A stretch of 64,000 nt of DNA, from assembly GCA_035306605.1 (NCBI GenBank), contig DATGNR010000078.1; one strand, written 5' to 3'. Positions 34,850-43,879 of this stretch are shown here, piece by piece. The stretch comes from Xanthomarina sp035306605. GTDB taxonomy: Bacteria; Bacteroidota; Bacteroidia; Flavobacteriales; Flavobacteriaceae. How positions within the stretch are numbered: position 1 is the first letter of the stretch; each line of letters starts with the position of its first letter. The position numbers were made by a program, and so were the translations under genes. The notes under the pieces are model-generated. The model saw only the letters and a program-made list of their open reading frames with translations. It was not told where the DNA came from and made no database searches.

Positions 34850-36109
34850 TTAAACTTCTATGGTTTTATTCATTAAACGAGGTAACAATAAATCTCTAGC
34901 TTCTTTTAAGTTTTGGTTTTGTTTCTCTAGATTTTCTATATTATCAAGAATTCGTTTGGATTTTATTGAAAAAGAATTCAGTGTAGTGCTATCAGGTATT
35001 ACAATATTGTAATCAGTTACGTCTTTAGTTTTTAGATTAAGAACTGTTGCCCCGTTGGCTCTTGGCCTACAATATTCTTTAAAGTTTTCTGAATTTAAAA
35101 CAGAATAAAAATAAGTTTTATAATTTTTTACGTTTATTTCGAGTTTGGCCACTCGTTGATTTAGAACATATTTTTGATTATTGGAAGGAATGAGACCAAC
35201 ATTTCCAATTATTCTACCCTCCCTAGTAACGTCCGACAATACCATTAACAAGTCTCCTTCTTCTAAAAGATACTTGTTTTTTATTTCTTTATATTTTGGA
35301 AGATACCTGACATTTTTGTTTAGTTGTAAACCTCCATTTTCTTTAAAATTCCCCATCCTTATTACCAAATAATAATCTTTAGAATCTGAAAACTCTTTAG
35401 CTTTAAAAGAACATCCGTGTATTAACTTGATAAAATTGGAAATTGGTTTTCTTTCCCACCCATCAGGCAAACCAGTTTCGGGGTTTATGGGTGTGTTTTC
35501 GTAGTTGGGGAATTTAAAATCTACAAACCATTCTTTATACAGGCGTTGTGCTGCTTCTTCTAAAAGTTTTATGCGTTTTAGGTTGTTTTCTATTAAATCG
35601 TCATAGGTACTTAAAATGGATGCTATTTTTTTTTGGGTTGTATTATTAGGGATTTTAAATTCTAAATTTCTAACTGCATCCTTTGTTATAGATTGGGTAG
35701 CTACACCATTTGCAAAAGATTTAATATAAGGTTCATTTGTCTTCATTAAGTAGTACATAAACCTTTGGTTTAATTCCTTAAATCTAATTAAAAACAAATT
35801 CATTGCGAGTGAAACAGGACGATTAAGATTAGGCATAATATAAACCGACCCTGCGTTCGCAATTTTATTCATTATTATATCATCAGGATAAACTTTAGAT
35901 TTAGACAAGAAATTATATTCAGTTTCGTTTAACCATATTAGGTTACTACTAAAATCATTCTGTTCAAAATTTAATGTCCTAATCATTAAAGCATAATCAG
36001 GCTTATATTTCAGTTTAACATTAGCTTTTAATTTTTTATAAGCACCATTAGCGTGATAATCTGTTAGAGTTTCAATATAATCTCCTAATTTTATTGTTTC
36101 CCAACTCAT
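34850..36109 (-). CDS. hsdS: Type I restriction-modification specificity subunit
   Basis: A 419-residue S subunit with two target recognition domains (about residues 1-165 and 215-370), each followed by a conserved helical spacer: AQRLYKEWFVDFKFP after the first and EKQNQNLKEARDLLLPRLMN after the second. Two TRDs give a bipartite DNA target that cannot be read from sequence. The start overlaps the hsdM stop by 4 nt. Confidence 0.93.
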   Translation of the reverse strand: MSWETIKLGDYIETLTDYHANGAYKKLKANVKLKYKPDYALMIRTLNFEQNDFSSNLIWLNETEYNFLSKSKVYPDDIIMNKIANAGSVYIMPNLNRPVSLAMNLFLIRFKELNQRFMYYLMKTNEPYIKSFANGVATQSITKDAVRNLEFKIPNNTTQKKIASILSTYDDLIENNLKRIKLLEEAAQRLYKEWFVDFKFPNYENTPINPETGLPDGWERKPISNFIKLIHGCSFKAKEFSDSKDYYLVIRMGNFKENGGLQLNKNVRYLPKYKEIKNKYLLEEGDLLMVLSDVTREGRIIGNVGLIPSNNQKYVLNQRVAKLEINVKNYKTYFYSVLNSENFKEYCRPRANGATVLNLKTKDVTDYNIVIPDSTTLNSFSIKSKRILDNIENLEKQNQNLKEARDLLLPRLMNKTIEV

Positions 36110-37995
36110 ATTCCTAAATCAGTTAAATCGGTTTGTATTATATTGGCCAACTCGTTAGCTTCTTCGTTAAGTATGTGCAGTTCTTGTTTAATTTCTGCCA
36201 TACGTTCGTCAAAATCAAAACCTTCTTCTTCCTCAATAGGTGCAACACCTACATAACGCCCTGCGGTAAGGCTGTAGTCGTTGGCTTCAATCTCGTCTCG
36301 GTTTACTATTTTACATAAACCTGCTACATCGGCATAAACCCCATCAGGAAAACGCTTTTCTAACCAATGTACCTCTTTAGTAAAGTAAATGTGTTTATCT
36401 ATTTGCTCGTTAAGGGCTACTAAATAAGCTTCCAAGCTTATTATAGCTTCCTGTAGCTGCTTTTTCTGTTTAGTATCCTTTTTTACGGCCTCTGTTTTTA
36501 ACGTGGCCTTAAGGGCTTCTACTTCTTTTTTAGTGGCTGTGTTAAGTTTGCGTTTGTCTTCCTTTGCGCTTTCTGCTTTTATGCCCTCGCCATCTATATT
36601 TAATAGCTTTTCATTTATTATGCTTTTCAGTATGGTATTGGCTTCTTTTAGGTGTTCCTCGGCACTTTTTTTGTAAGAAGCGAGCGTTTGCTCAAATAAG
36701 CTGTTATCCCCTCTGTAAAGGGCTACAATAGCGTGAATGTTTTTTAAATGCTCATCGGTAAAATCGTGAAGGTTAGACGATACTTTTCTGTAAACATCCC
36801 TTAAATCGAGCATTAAGGTTTTATTGGCTCTGTCTTCATCCTGTTCTTTTGAACGGTCAAAAAACCAAAGCGAACAGGGTAACGAACGCGTATAGAAAAA
36901 CTTTGTACCTATAGAGACCATGACATCAACCGCTCCTGTTTCAACCAACTTTTGACGAATGGTTTTTTCTGAATGCCCTGCATCACTCGCAGAACTCGCC
37001 ATTACAAAACCTGCTCTTCCGTTTTCGTTTAGGTAGTTATAGAAATATTGAATCCATAAATAATTGGCATTATCGTTTTTGGGTAAGCCAAACGGTAAAC
37101 GTGGGTCGTTTTTAACGCTTTCCTTTTTCTTATCTACACCATCTACATTAAACGGTGGATTGGCCATGACGAAATCGCATTTCCCCACCAAATCGTGGTG
37201 GTCTGTATAAAAGCTATTCCCTTGCATGATGTTGGCATCCAACCCGTGAACGGCCATATTCATTTTAGCCAATTTGGTATTGGTGTCTGCCTTTTCCTGT
37301 CCGTAGAAGGTTACTTTTTGCGAAGCTTCGGTTTGTAGTTCCTCCTCAATAAAATGGGCTGTTTGCACAAACATACCTGCACTACCACAGGCAGGGTCGA
37401 ACACCGTTCCGTGGTTGGGTTCTATAATATTTACAATAGCATTTACAAGGCTAGGTGGTGTAAAGAATTCGCCACCTTCCTGTGCGCCACTCATTGCAAA
37501 TTTATTTAAGAAATACTCGTAAATACGCCCAAATACGTCGCCCGTTACATCATCAAGCATTGGGTCGTTAAATATGCGTATTAACCTAAATAGCAAATCA
37601 CTTTCAAAAAGGGCGTATTCTTTAGGCAATACGTCTTCCAACACTTCATATTCAGCCTCAATGCTTTTCATAGCCTCATTAAGGTACTCACCAATATCAG
37701 CACTTTCAGGAAGCTCGTTTATGGTTTTCCATTGTGCGTTATCAGGAAGGAAAATGGCATTTGCAGAAAGGAAATCTGTTTTGTTTACAGGTCGTTTTCC
37801 TCGTTGTGGATGAGAAGGCAATGTTTTTTCTATTTCCTCTTTGGCCGTTACAAAACGGTTATAAGCGTGTCTTAAAAATATTAACCCCAATACAGGAAAA
37901 CTGTATTCGGTTGCTGTAAGTTTACTGTTTGCTCGTAGGTCATCGGCAGCTTTCCAAAGTCTATCCTCTAGCTGCTTAAGTTGGTCTCTTGTCAT
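36106..37995 (-). CDS. hsdM: Type I restriction-modification methyltransferase subunit
   Basis: About 629 residues: the N-terminal helical domain (LKQLEDRLWKAADDLRAN), the SAM-binding FDPACGSAGMF and the N6-adenine methylase motif IV NPPFNV. A long helical region near residues 460-545 is rich in Lys and Glu. The ATG at 37995 (MTRDQLKQLEDRL) is the normal family start; the longer frame from 38076 adds 27 unconserved residues. First gene of the hsdM-hsdS-orf-hsdR-orf operon. Confidence 0.94.
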   Translation of the reverse strand: MTRDQLKQLEDRLWKAADDLRANSKLTATEYSFPVLGLIFLRHAYNRFVTAKEEIEKTLPSHPQRGKRPVNKTDFLSANAIFLPDNAQWKTINELPESADIGEYLNEAMKSIEAEYEVLEDVLPKEYALFESDLLFRLIRIFNDPMLDDVTGDVFGRIYEYFLNKFAMSGAQEGGEFFTPPSLVNAIVNIIEPNHGTVFDPACGSAGMFVQTAHFIEEELQTEASQKVTFYGQEKADTNTKLAKMNMAVHGLDANIMQGNSFYTDHHDLVGKCDFVMANPPFNVDGVDKKKESVKNDPRLPFGLPKNDNANYLWIQYFYNYLNENGRAGFVMASSASDAGHSEKTIRQKLVETGAVDVMVSIGTKFFYTRSLPCSLWFFDRSKEQDEDRANKTLMLDLRDVYRKVSSNLHDFTDEHLKNIHAIVALYRGDNSLFEQTLASYKKSAEEHLKEANTILKSIINEKLLNIDGEGIKAESAKEDKRKLNTATKKEVEALKATLKTEAVKKDTKQKKQLQEAIISLEAYLVALNEQIDKHIYFTKEVHWLEKRFPDGVYADVAGLCKIVNRDEIEANDYSLTAGRYVGVAPIEEEEGFDFDERMAEIKQELHILNEEANELANIIQTDLTDLGI

Positions 37996-38297
37996 TAAAT
38001 ATCTGTCAGAAATTAAGTTAACCGCAAAATACAAAAGTTTTGTATAAACTGAATGTAAAAATGAAGATATGGACACCTAACCGTAACCACCTCCCTCAAA
38101 AGGCTTGCAAGCAAATCGACTTTTTGCTTTGTGCCCCGCCATTTTTTTTTGAATTTGAAAGTATATAGAGAATGCATTTATAGATTGAAACCAAATAAAT
38201 TTCTTTTAGAAGGTTTATTAAATCCCTTTCAGAGCCGTTAAGAATTAACTAGATAAAATAAGCTTTAAATGCAGCAGAGAAGTAAATCGTGGTACTA

Positions 38298-38310
38298 ATT
38301 AGGGGAATAT
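38298..38310 (+). repeat. Right-end copy of the attaggggaatat repeat
   Basis: The 13-bp sequence attaggggaatat is identical to 21265-21277 and in the same orientation, 54 bp inside the right att site. Together with the left copies it may be an integrase arm site. Confidence 0.5.
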
Positions 38311-38318
38311 GCAAAATT

Positions 38319-38359
38319 AAAAAAGCTCAATCAATTGAATTTCAATTAATTAAGCTTTT
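38319..38359 (-). terminator. Terminator-like hairpin 3' of tRNA-Leu, supplied by the island
   Basis: An 18-bp stem with two imperfect pairs (38321-38338 with 38342-38359) and a 3-nt loop, followed on the minus strand by six T residues. It lies 8 nt past the tRNA 3' end and inside the island, so it can replace the terminator displaced to 21075-21107. Confidence 0.7.
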
Positions 38360-38363
38360 TATA

Positions 38364-38378
38364 TTGTGCGGGCGGGGA
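38364..38378. repeat. attR: right 15-bp direct repeat within tRNA-Leu
   Basis: ttgtgcgggcgggga, identical to 21113-21127. It covers the last bases of the tRNA gene plus three bases beyond, so the tRNA stays intact after insertion. Confidence 0.9.
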
Positions 38379-38448
38379 GACTCGAACTCCCACACCTCGC
38401 GGCACCAGATCCTAAGTCTGGCGTGTCTACCAATTCCACCACGCCCGC
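38367..38448 (-). tRNA. tRNA-Leu(UAG)
   Basis: An 82-nt class II tRNA on the minus strand. The acceptor stem is GCGGGCG/CGCCCGC with discriminator A. The anticodon stem is CCAGA/UCUGG with loop CUUAGGA, giving anticodon UAG, and the variable arm is long (GCCGCGAGGUGU). The T arm is GGGAG-UUCGAGU-CUCCC. CCA is not encoded. It is the insertion target of the island to its left. Confidence 0.95.
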
Positions 38449-38520
38449 AATGAGGCTGCAAATATAAAAATAAGTTTTAATATACAATCGTATCTTTCAT
38501 AAAAATTCTACTTGTTTTTG

Positions 38521-38528
38521 TATTTTTG
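38521..38528 (+). promoter_or_regulatory. -7 promoter element for the M20 peptidase gene
   Basis: TATTTTTG fits TAnnTTTG and lies 25 nt before the ATG at 38554. No clear -33 TTG is seen at the usual spacing. Confidence 0.4.
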
Positions 38529-38553
38529 ATGAAATTCAATAAAAAAGTTTAAA

Positions 38554-39942
38554 ATGAATAACATTTCCAACTACGTAGAACAGCATAAAGAACGGTTTTT
38601 AAATGAACTTATCGATTTGCTTAAAATCCCATCTATAAGTGCTGATTCGGCGTACAAAAAAGATGTTTTACAAACTGCCGAAGTTGTAAAAACCAGATTA
38701 GAAGAAGCTGGTTGCGACCAAGTTGAAATTTGCGAAACAGCGGGATACCCAATTGTTTATGGCGAAAAAATAATTGATAAAAATCTACCAACGGTTTTAG
38801 TATATGGCCATTACGATGTACAACCACCAGATCCGTTAAATTTATGGAACTCACCGCCATTCGAACCTGTAATTAAAAAAACAGAACTACATCCTGAAGG
38901 AGCGATTTTTGCTAGAGGTGCTTGCGATGATAAAGGACAAATGTACATGCACGTAAAAGCATTGGAGTTTATGACTAAAACCAACCAATTGCCTTGTAAC
39001 GTGAAATTTATGATAGAAGGCGAAGAGGAAGTAGGAAGTTCAAACTTGGCTATTTTTGTTAAAAACAATCAGGAGAAATTAAAAAATGATGTCATCTTGA
39101 TTTCTGATACCGGAATGATCGCCAAAGATGTGCCTTCTATTACAACGGGATTGCGTGGCTTGAGCTATGTTGAAGTGGAAGTAACGGGACCAAATAGAGA
39201 TTTACATTCCGGTCTATACGGTGGTGCGGTGGCAAACCCTATTAATGTTTTAACAAAAATGATTGCTTCATTACATGATGAAAACAATCATATTACCATT
39301 CCTGGCTTTTATGATAAAGTTGAAGAATTATCAAAAGAGGAACGCGCAGAAATGGCTAAAGCACCTTTTTCTTTACACGCTTATAAAAAATCTTTAGACA
39401 TTGATGCTGTTTATGGCGAAGCTGGTTATACTACCAACGAAAGAAACTCGATTAGACCAACATTAGATGTTAATGGTATTTGGGGTGGATATACGGGTGA
39501 AGGTGCAAAAACCGTAATAGCTAGTAAAGCTTTCGCGAAAATCTCTATGAGACTAGTCCCTCATCAAGAATGGGAGGAAATTACTCAGTTATTTAAAAAG
39601 CATTTTGAAAGCATCGCGCCAGAGGGTGTTAAAGTAGAAGTTAAACCACATCATGGGGGGCAAGGCTACGTAACTCCTATTGATAGTATTGGATACCAAG
39701 CGGCGAGCAAAGCGTATTCTGACACATTCGGAAAAAAGCCTATCCCACAACGTAGCGGAGGAAGCATTCCTATTGTATCTTTATTCGAACAGGAATTAAA
39801 AAGCAAAACTATTCTTATGGGATTCGGTTTGGATAGTGATGCAATCCACTCTCCTAACGAGCATTTTGGTTTATTTAACTACTTTAGAGGTATCGAAACC
39901 ATCCCTTTATTTTATAAATACTTTACTGAGTTAAGCAAATAG
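38554..39942 (+). CDS. M20-family dipeptidase/metallopeptidase
   Basis: A 462-residue zinc peptidase. The first metal His is in VYGHYDVQPPDP, the bridging Asp in FARGACDDKGQM, the catalytic Glu pair in EGEEEVGSSN, the fourth ligand in LISDTG, and a final His near AIHSPNEHFG; the dimerisation domain lies between about residues 205 and 370. The pattern fits the carnosinase/dipeptidase branch. There is no signal peptide. Monocistronic, with its own promoter and a strong terminator. Confidence 0.93.
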   Translation: MNNISNYVEQHKERFLNELIDLLKIPSISADSAYKKDVLQTAEVVKTRLEEAGCDQVEICETAGYPIVYGEKIIDKNLPTVLVYGHYDVQPPDPLNLWNSPPFEPVIKKTELHPEGAIFARGACDDKGQMYMHVKALEFMTKTNQLPCNVKFMIEGEEEVGSSNLAIFVKNNQEKLKNDVILISDTGMIAKDVPSITTGLRGLSYVEVEVTGPNRDLHSGLYGGAVANPINVLTKMIASLHDENNHITIPGFYDKVEELSKEERAEMAKAPFSLHAYKKSLDIDAVYGEAGYTTNERNSIRPTLDVNGIWGGYTGEGAKTVIASKAFAKISMRLVPHQEWEEITQLFKKHFESIAPEGVKVEVKPHHGGQGYVTPIDSIGYQAASKAYSDTFGKKPIPQRSGGSIPIVSLFEQELKSKTILMGFGLDSDAIHSPNEHFGLFNYFRGIETIPLFYKYFTELSK

Positions 39943-39994
39943 TAAATTTCATGCAACCACCAATCTGTGGATAGGTAAGACATGAAAACAAAAT

Positions 39995-40029
39995 AAAGCC
40001 CATTCATTTTAAATTAATGAATGGGCTTT
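39995..40029. terminator. Bidirectional rho-independent terminator
   Basis: A 14-bp perfect stem (aaagcccattcatt / aatgaatgggcttt) with a 7-nt loop, flanked by A and T runs. It separates the convergent M20 and M28 peptidase genes and can serve both. Confidence 0.92.
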
Positions 40030-40081
40030 TTATTTGGTTTATAAGAACGCCGAGTTGTATCCTAACTCATTTATAACAGGC

Positions 40082-41449
40082 TTATTCCTTTACAATTTTA
40101 AAAGTGGCGACCTTCTCATTCCCCTTAATTTTCAAATAGTAAATTCCAGAAGCAAAAGCAGACATATCTATTCTTGATTTCTTTTTATTTGAAGCTGTTT
40201 CTAAAACCAACTGACCAGAAACATTGTATAAATAAATAGAAATATTTGATTTCAAAGATGAGTTTATAGTTAATATAGACGTAACCGGATTAGGTGTAAT
40301 TTGAAAATAATCTGAAATAGAATCTTCAATGGCAAGGGTTACAAATGAAATACAATCACTCATTTCAGTACAAGATCCTACTGTTATTTCAACGGCGTAA
40401 CTTCCAGAAACAACTGGCTGAAAATCCTGACCAGTCTCTCCAGTAAGCATGGTATTTGTATCGCAATTATACCATTGATAACTTGCCGAACTTTGGTTGG
40501 CAGACAAACTTGTCTGATTAACCGTTACACTATTGTCTACTGAAAACAGGGCGCCTTTTGTGGCCATATAAGCGGTTACCAATTTGGTGATTTCATGAAA
40601 ATATGGCAAATCTAAAGTGCTCAATCTGTCCGATGAAGAATGATAATATGGAGTTTGATCGTTGGTCTCCCACGACTCACCAACTAAAACAGCTGGATAC
40701 CCTTGATTCCAAAAAGATGCATGATCACTTCCGGTAGTTCCTGGATTAACAACTATAGGGTTTAAATCAAACGTATAGGTGTCGAAAATACTTAACAAAT
40801 CATCCTTAATAGTTAAAGAGCCATGCACGTTTCTTACATCTATATCAAAATCATTATCACCAAGTTCTCCAGGAGCATCCCCATCGTAACCAACCATATC
40901 CAAATTAATGACTCCTAGGATATTTAGATTGGAATTATTTGCTTGGGCCGCGTAATACTTAGAACCTCTTAAACCAATTTCCTCCTCATCCCAAAAAGCA
41001 TAAACAATGGTATTCTCCATACATTGTCCAGAAAGAATTCTTGCTATTTCTAAAACGGCTGCAGTTCCTGTAGCGTTATCATCAGCACAGTAATCTGTAA
41101 TAGAATCGTAATGTGCTGTTAATAAATAGATATTATCAGGATTTGTTTTTCCAACTTGGGTGGCTATAATATTCTTTCCAAACGTGTTGAAATTTTGCTC
41201 TTCAACAATTAAATTATCAAATTGCTGAAGTCTTTCCTTAATATACGCCGCAGCTAAATCGTTATTGGCATGCTGTCTGTTAATAATGCTTACTTCGGTT
41301 CCATTAACAGTAGTGGGTTGTTCTCCAGAAAACTCACTCACTATTAATTCCAAATTATTAACGTCTACTTTATCAATTAGATCTTGAACTGTTTGCCCAA
41401 ACGAGCTTACAGAAAGCAAAACCAACACTGCAACAAGAAGTCTTTTCAT
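40082..41449 (-). CDS. Secreted M28 aminopeptidase with T9SS sorting domain
   Basis: A 455-residue exported protease. A signal peptide (LLVAVLVLLSVSSFGQ) is followed by the M28 domain with zinc ligands in HYDSITDYCADDNATG, the catalytic Glu in FWDEEEIGLRGS, and NLDMVGYDGD and TTGSDHASF. An Ig/PKD-like segment containing a pair of Cys (YNCDTN) leads to a C-terminal type IX secretion domain (ITPNPVTSILTINS to YYLKIKGNEKVATFKIVK), which directs it to the cell surface or medium. It probably degrades peptides outside the cell. Confidence 0.93.
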   Translation of the reverse strand: MKRLLVAVLVLLSVSSFGQTVQDLIDKVDVNNLELIVSEFSGEQPTTVNGTEVSIINRQHANNDLAAAYIKERLQQFDNLIVEEQNFNTFGKNIIATQVGKTNPDNIYLLTAHYDSITDYCADDNATGTAAVLEIARILSGQCMENTIVYAFWDEEEIGLRGSKYYAAQANNSNLNILGVINLDMVGYDGDAPGELGDNDFDIDVRNVHGSLTIKDDLLSIFDTYTFDLNPIVVNPGTTGSDHASFWNQGYPAVLVGESWETNDQTPYYHSSSDRLSTLDLPYFHEITKLVTAYMATKGALFSVDNSVTVNQTSLSANQSSASYQWYNCDTNTMLTGETGQDFQPVVSGSYAVEITVGSCTEMSDCISFVTLAIEDSISDYFQITPNPVTSILTINSSLKSNISIYLYNVSGQLVLETASNKKKSRIDMSAFASGIYYLKIKGNEKVATFKIVKE

Positions 41450-41729
41450 CTATTTATTGGGGATTTTATTTGGGGCAAATATAGGTTTTTAAAAAATAAC
41501 CCTTAAGGACATTTTTATTATTTACACAACAAGACAACTCTATATACCTGAATCTAAACCCATAAAGAATGACTTAATTTTACTAAAACTTAAAGTACAA
41601 TTGGAAATCAGGGACAGAAACCAGAAATAATATTCACAAAATAAGCAGTGAAACACATGTTTTTCTGATGCCATTAAAAACTTTATCATTATTTTTACAA
41701 CTACCTGTAACAGTAATAATTATAAATTT

Positions 41730-42404
41730 ATGAGCAGTAATTTATTTAAGAAAATTGCTTTATTACCGAAACTTATCCGAGAGGGAAGGGCTAAATATCT
41801 TTGGACTGCCTTTTTAAATAGAGTGCATTCAAAAGAAATTGCCTTTGGTTTTAAACGCGATTTGAGCGTGCCCTATAAAAAACCTCGCACACTGAAACCA
41901 ACAACCATTCGAGAGTTTCAGAAAGAGGATGCCGTTTATTTCGTAGAAAACCCAAATAATGGCTTAATAAATAATTTCCATACCTGCTACGTAGGTATAA
42001 CTAATGAAAATATTCCCTGTGCTAGAGTTTGGTTGATTGATTCAAGTCAAAACAAGACTTTAAAAGCCACTTGGGGAGACAGATTTCCACAATTAAGACC
42101 CGATGAAGTGCTATTAGAGAACGTGTTTACGGTTCCTAAATATAGAGGTATGGGAGTCATACCAGCCTTCCTGTATGATGTTGCCGAAAAAAGTAAGGAG
42201 CTCGGAGCACGATACGCCATTACCTTTGGCGAAATAAAGAATATCAATACGTCTAGAGCTTATAATTATGCGGGATTTAGCCCCTACATCGTAAGAACCG
42301 TTTCCTATTTCCTATTTATAAAATCCATTAACTACGAAGAAATTTCAAGTGAGCATATGGATTTTTATAATAAATCAATTAACAGAAAAGTCCCTGTAAA
42401 ATAA
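41730..42404 (+). CDS. GNAT-like N-acetyltransferase
   Basis: A 224-residue protein whose central part reads as a GNAT fold: the acetyl-CoA-binding VFTVPKYRGMGVIPAFL has the R/Q-x-x-G-x-G/A-like loop, and SRAYNYAGFSPY is the usual last helix and strand. The N-terminal ~60 residues are basic. It is convergent with the ACP/AsnB/NadE-like/ligase operon, 4 nt from the ligase stop, and could modify the same product, though the opposite strand makes this uncertain. Confidence 0.72.
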   Translation: MSSNLFKKIALLPKLIREGRAKYLWTAFLNRVHSKEIAFGFKRDLSVPYKKPRTLKPTTIREFQKEDAVYFVENPNNGLINNFHTCYVGITNENIPCARVWLIDSSQNKTLKATWGDRFPQLRPDEVLLENVFTVPKYRGMGVIPAFLYDVAEKSKELGARYAITFGEIKNINTSRAYNYAGFSPYIVRTVSYFLFIKSINYEEISSEHMDFYNKSINRKVPVK

Positions 42405-42408
42405 AAGT

Positions 42409-43869
42409 TTATTGTTTCACCTTCTTACCAGTAGCACTCATTTTCATACCTTTTTCAAAAAAGAACCTTTGAGGAATTTTGTAGAGTGCTAATTTCTTGG
42501 AACAAGCCTGAAGGATTTTGTCTTTTAATTCATCCTCATCATAAGGAGTAATAGGAACAATAGTAGCTTGAATTGCTTCCCCATACAAATCGTCGTCGTA
42601 ACCCGAAATTGTACAATCTATAACTTCTGGTACAGAGAGAATCACTTCTTCTATTTCTTTAGGACTCACCCTTTTTCCTGCTACTTTTAAAATCTCCTTT
42701 TTTCTTGCTACCAAATAATAATAACCATCTTCATCCATAACAGCAACATCCCCAGTATGTAGCCAACCATCCTTAATGGTGTTTTGGGTTTCTTCATCCT
42801 CCTTATAATAACCCAACATAATATTCTTACCTCTAGCCAACAATTCCCCTTCTTGTTGCACACCTAAAACATCACCACTTTCATTCACAATCTTAAATTC
42901 CACTCCCGGAATAGGCTTACCGATGGAACTTGTTTTTTTATGAATCATACTAGGTTCTAAATAAGACAGCCTAGCCGTAGCTTCGGTTTGCCCATACATA
43001 ATATAAAAATCTTTGTCTGGAAAAGCTTGGGTGAATTCATCTATAAAAACCGAATGAAGCTTCCCTCCCGCCTGAGTGACATATCTTAAATCGGGGAATA
43101 GAGTAGTTTTAAAGGTCTTAGATTTTTTTAACAGGATTTGAAAATGACTAGGAACCCCTGCAAATCCAGTACACTGATACTCTTTTAAATCATCTAAAAC
43201 AGCTCCTAAAAACATAAAACTGTTGTTTAGAACTATAGAGCCTCCAACTTTTAAATGACTGTGTAAAAGTGATAATCCATAGCAATAGTAAAACGGTAAA
43301 ACCACACACATAACATCTTCAGACCTCAGGCTTAAGTAGGAAATAATAGACCTTGTATTAGCTATAATATTCTGATGACTTATCATGACGCCTTTTGGGG
43401 AACCCGTAGATCCAGACGTAAATATAATTTCAGCCAACTGATCATCTTCAACCTCAATATAATAATCTACAACGACTTGATTTTGAATGATCTGCTCCAA
43501 CCCAACCTCATCCACAACATGAATATGTGGTGGTATCTGGTATTTTGCTTGAATACTTTTTGCCATAAAAACAATATCGCAATCGGTAGTATCAATTATA
43601 AAATCTAGATTTTCTTGTTCAATACCAAAGTTTAAAGGCACACACACATTTCCCGATTTCAATATGCCCAAATACGCCGAAATAAAAAACTTAGAATTCG
43701 GACTTATTAAAATCATGTTTTTATTAGCTCCAAAATACCTATTTAAAAATGAGGCTAATTTTAAACTTTCAGTATGAAATTCCTTAAAAGAAACCGACTC
43801 CTTTGAACCTAATAAAAAGTTCTTGTCTAGGTTTTTTGAATTTTCAAAAAGGTAATCGAAAACATTCAT
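42409..43869 (-). CDS. Acyl-AMP ligase (AMP-dependent synthetase), probably loading the neighbouring carrier protein
   Basis: A 486-residue ANL-superfamily enzyme activating a carboxylate as acyl-AMP. The P-loop is IIFTSGSTGSPKG, A5 is MYGQTEATAR, A7 is GWLHTGDVA, the hinge is ARKKEILKVAGKRVSP and the catalytic Lys lies at the very end (SATGKKVKQ). It is last in an operon with an acyl carrier protein, an asparagine-synthase-like protein and an NAD-synthetase-like protein, so it probably transfers an acyl or aminoacyl group onto that ACP. Confidence 0.88.
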   Translation of the reverse strand: MNVFDYLFENSKNLDKNFLLGSKESVSFKEFHTESLKLASFLNRYFGANKNMILISPNSKFFISAYLGILKSGNVCVPLNFGIEQENLDFIIDTTDCDIVFMAKSIQAKYQIPPHIHVVDEVGLEQIIQNQVVVDYYIEVEDDQLAEIIFTSGSTGSPKGVMISHQNIIANTRSIISYLSLRSEDVMCVVLPFYYCYGLSLLHSHLKVGGSIVLNNSFMFLGAVLDDLKEYQCTGFAGVPSHFQILLKKSKTFKTTLFPDLRYVTQAGGKLHSVFIDEFTQAFPDKDFYIMYGQTEATARLSYLEPSMIHKKTSSIGKPIPGVEFKIVNESGDVLGVQQEGELLARGKNIMLGYYKEDEETQNTIKDGWLHTGDVAVMDEDGYYYLVARKKEILKVAGKRVSPKEIEEVILSVPEVIDCTISGYDDDLYGEAIQATIVPITPYDEDELKDKILQACSKKLALYKIPQRFFFEKGMKMSATGKKVKQ

Positions 43870-43879
43870 CTGTTATAAT

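Noticed and set aside
21315..38378. Prophage or conjugative transposon
   Set aside because: No capsid, tail, portal, relaxase or Tra genes were seen, so the plain term genomic island is used.
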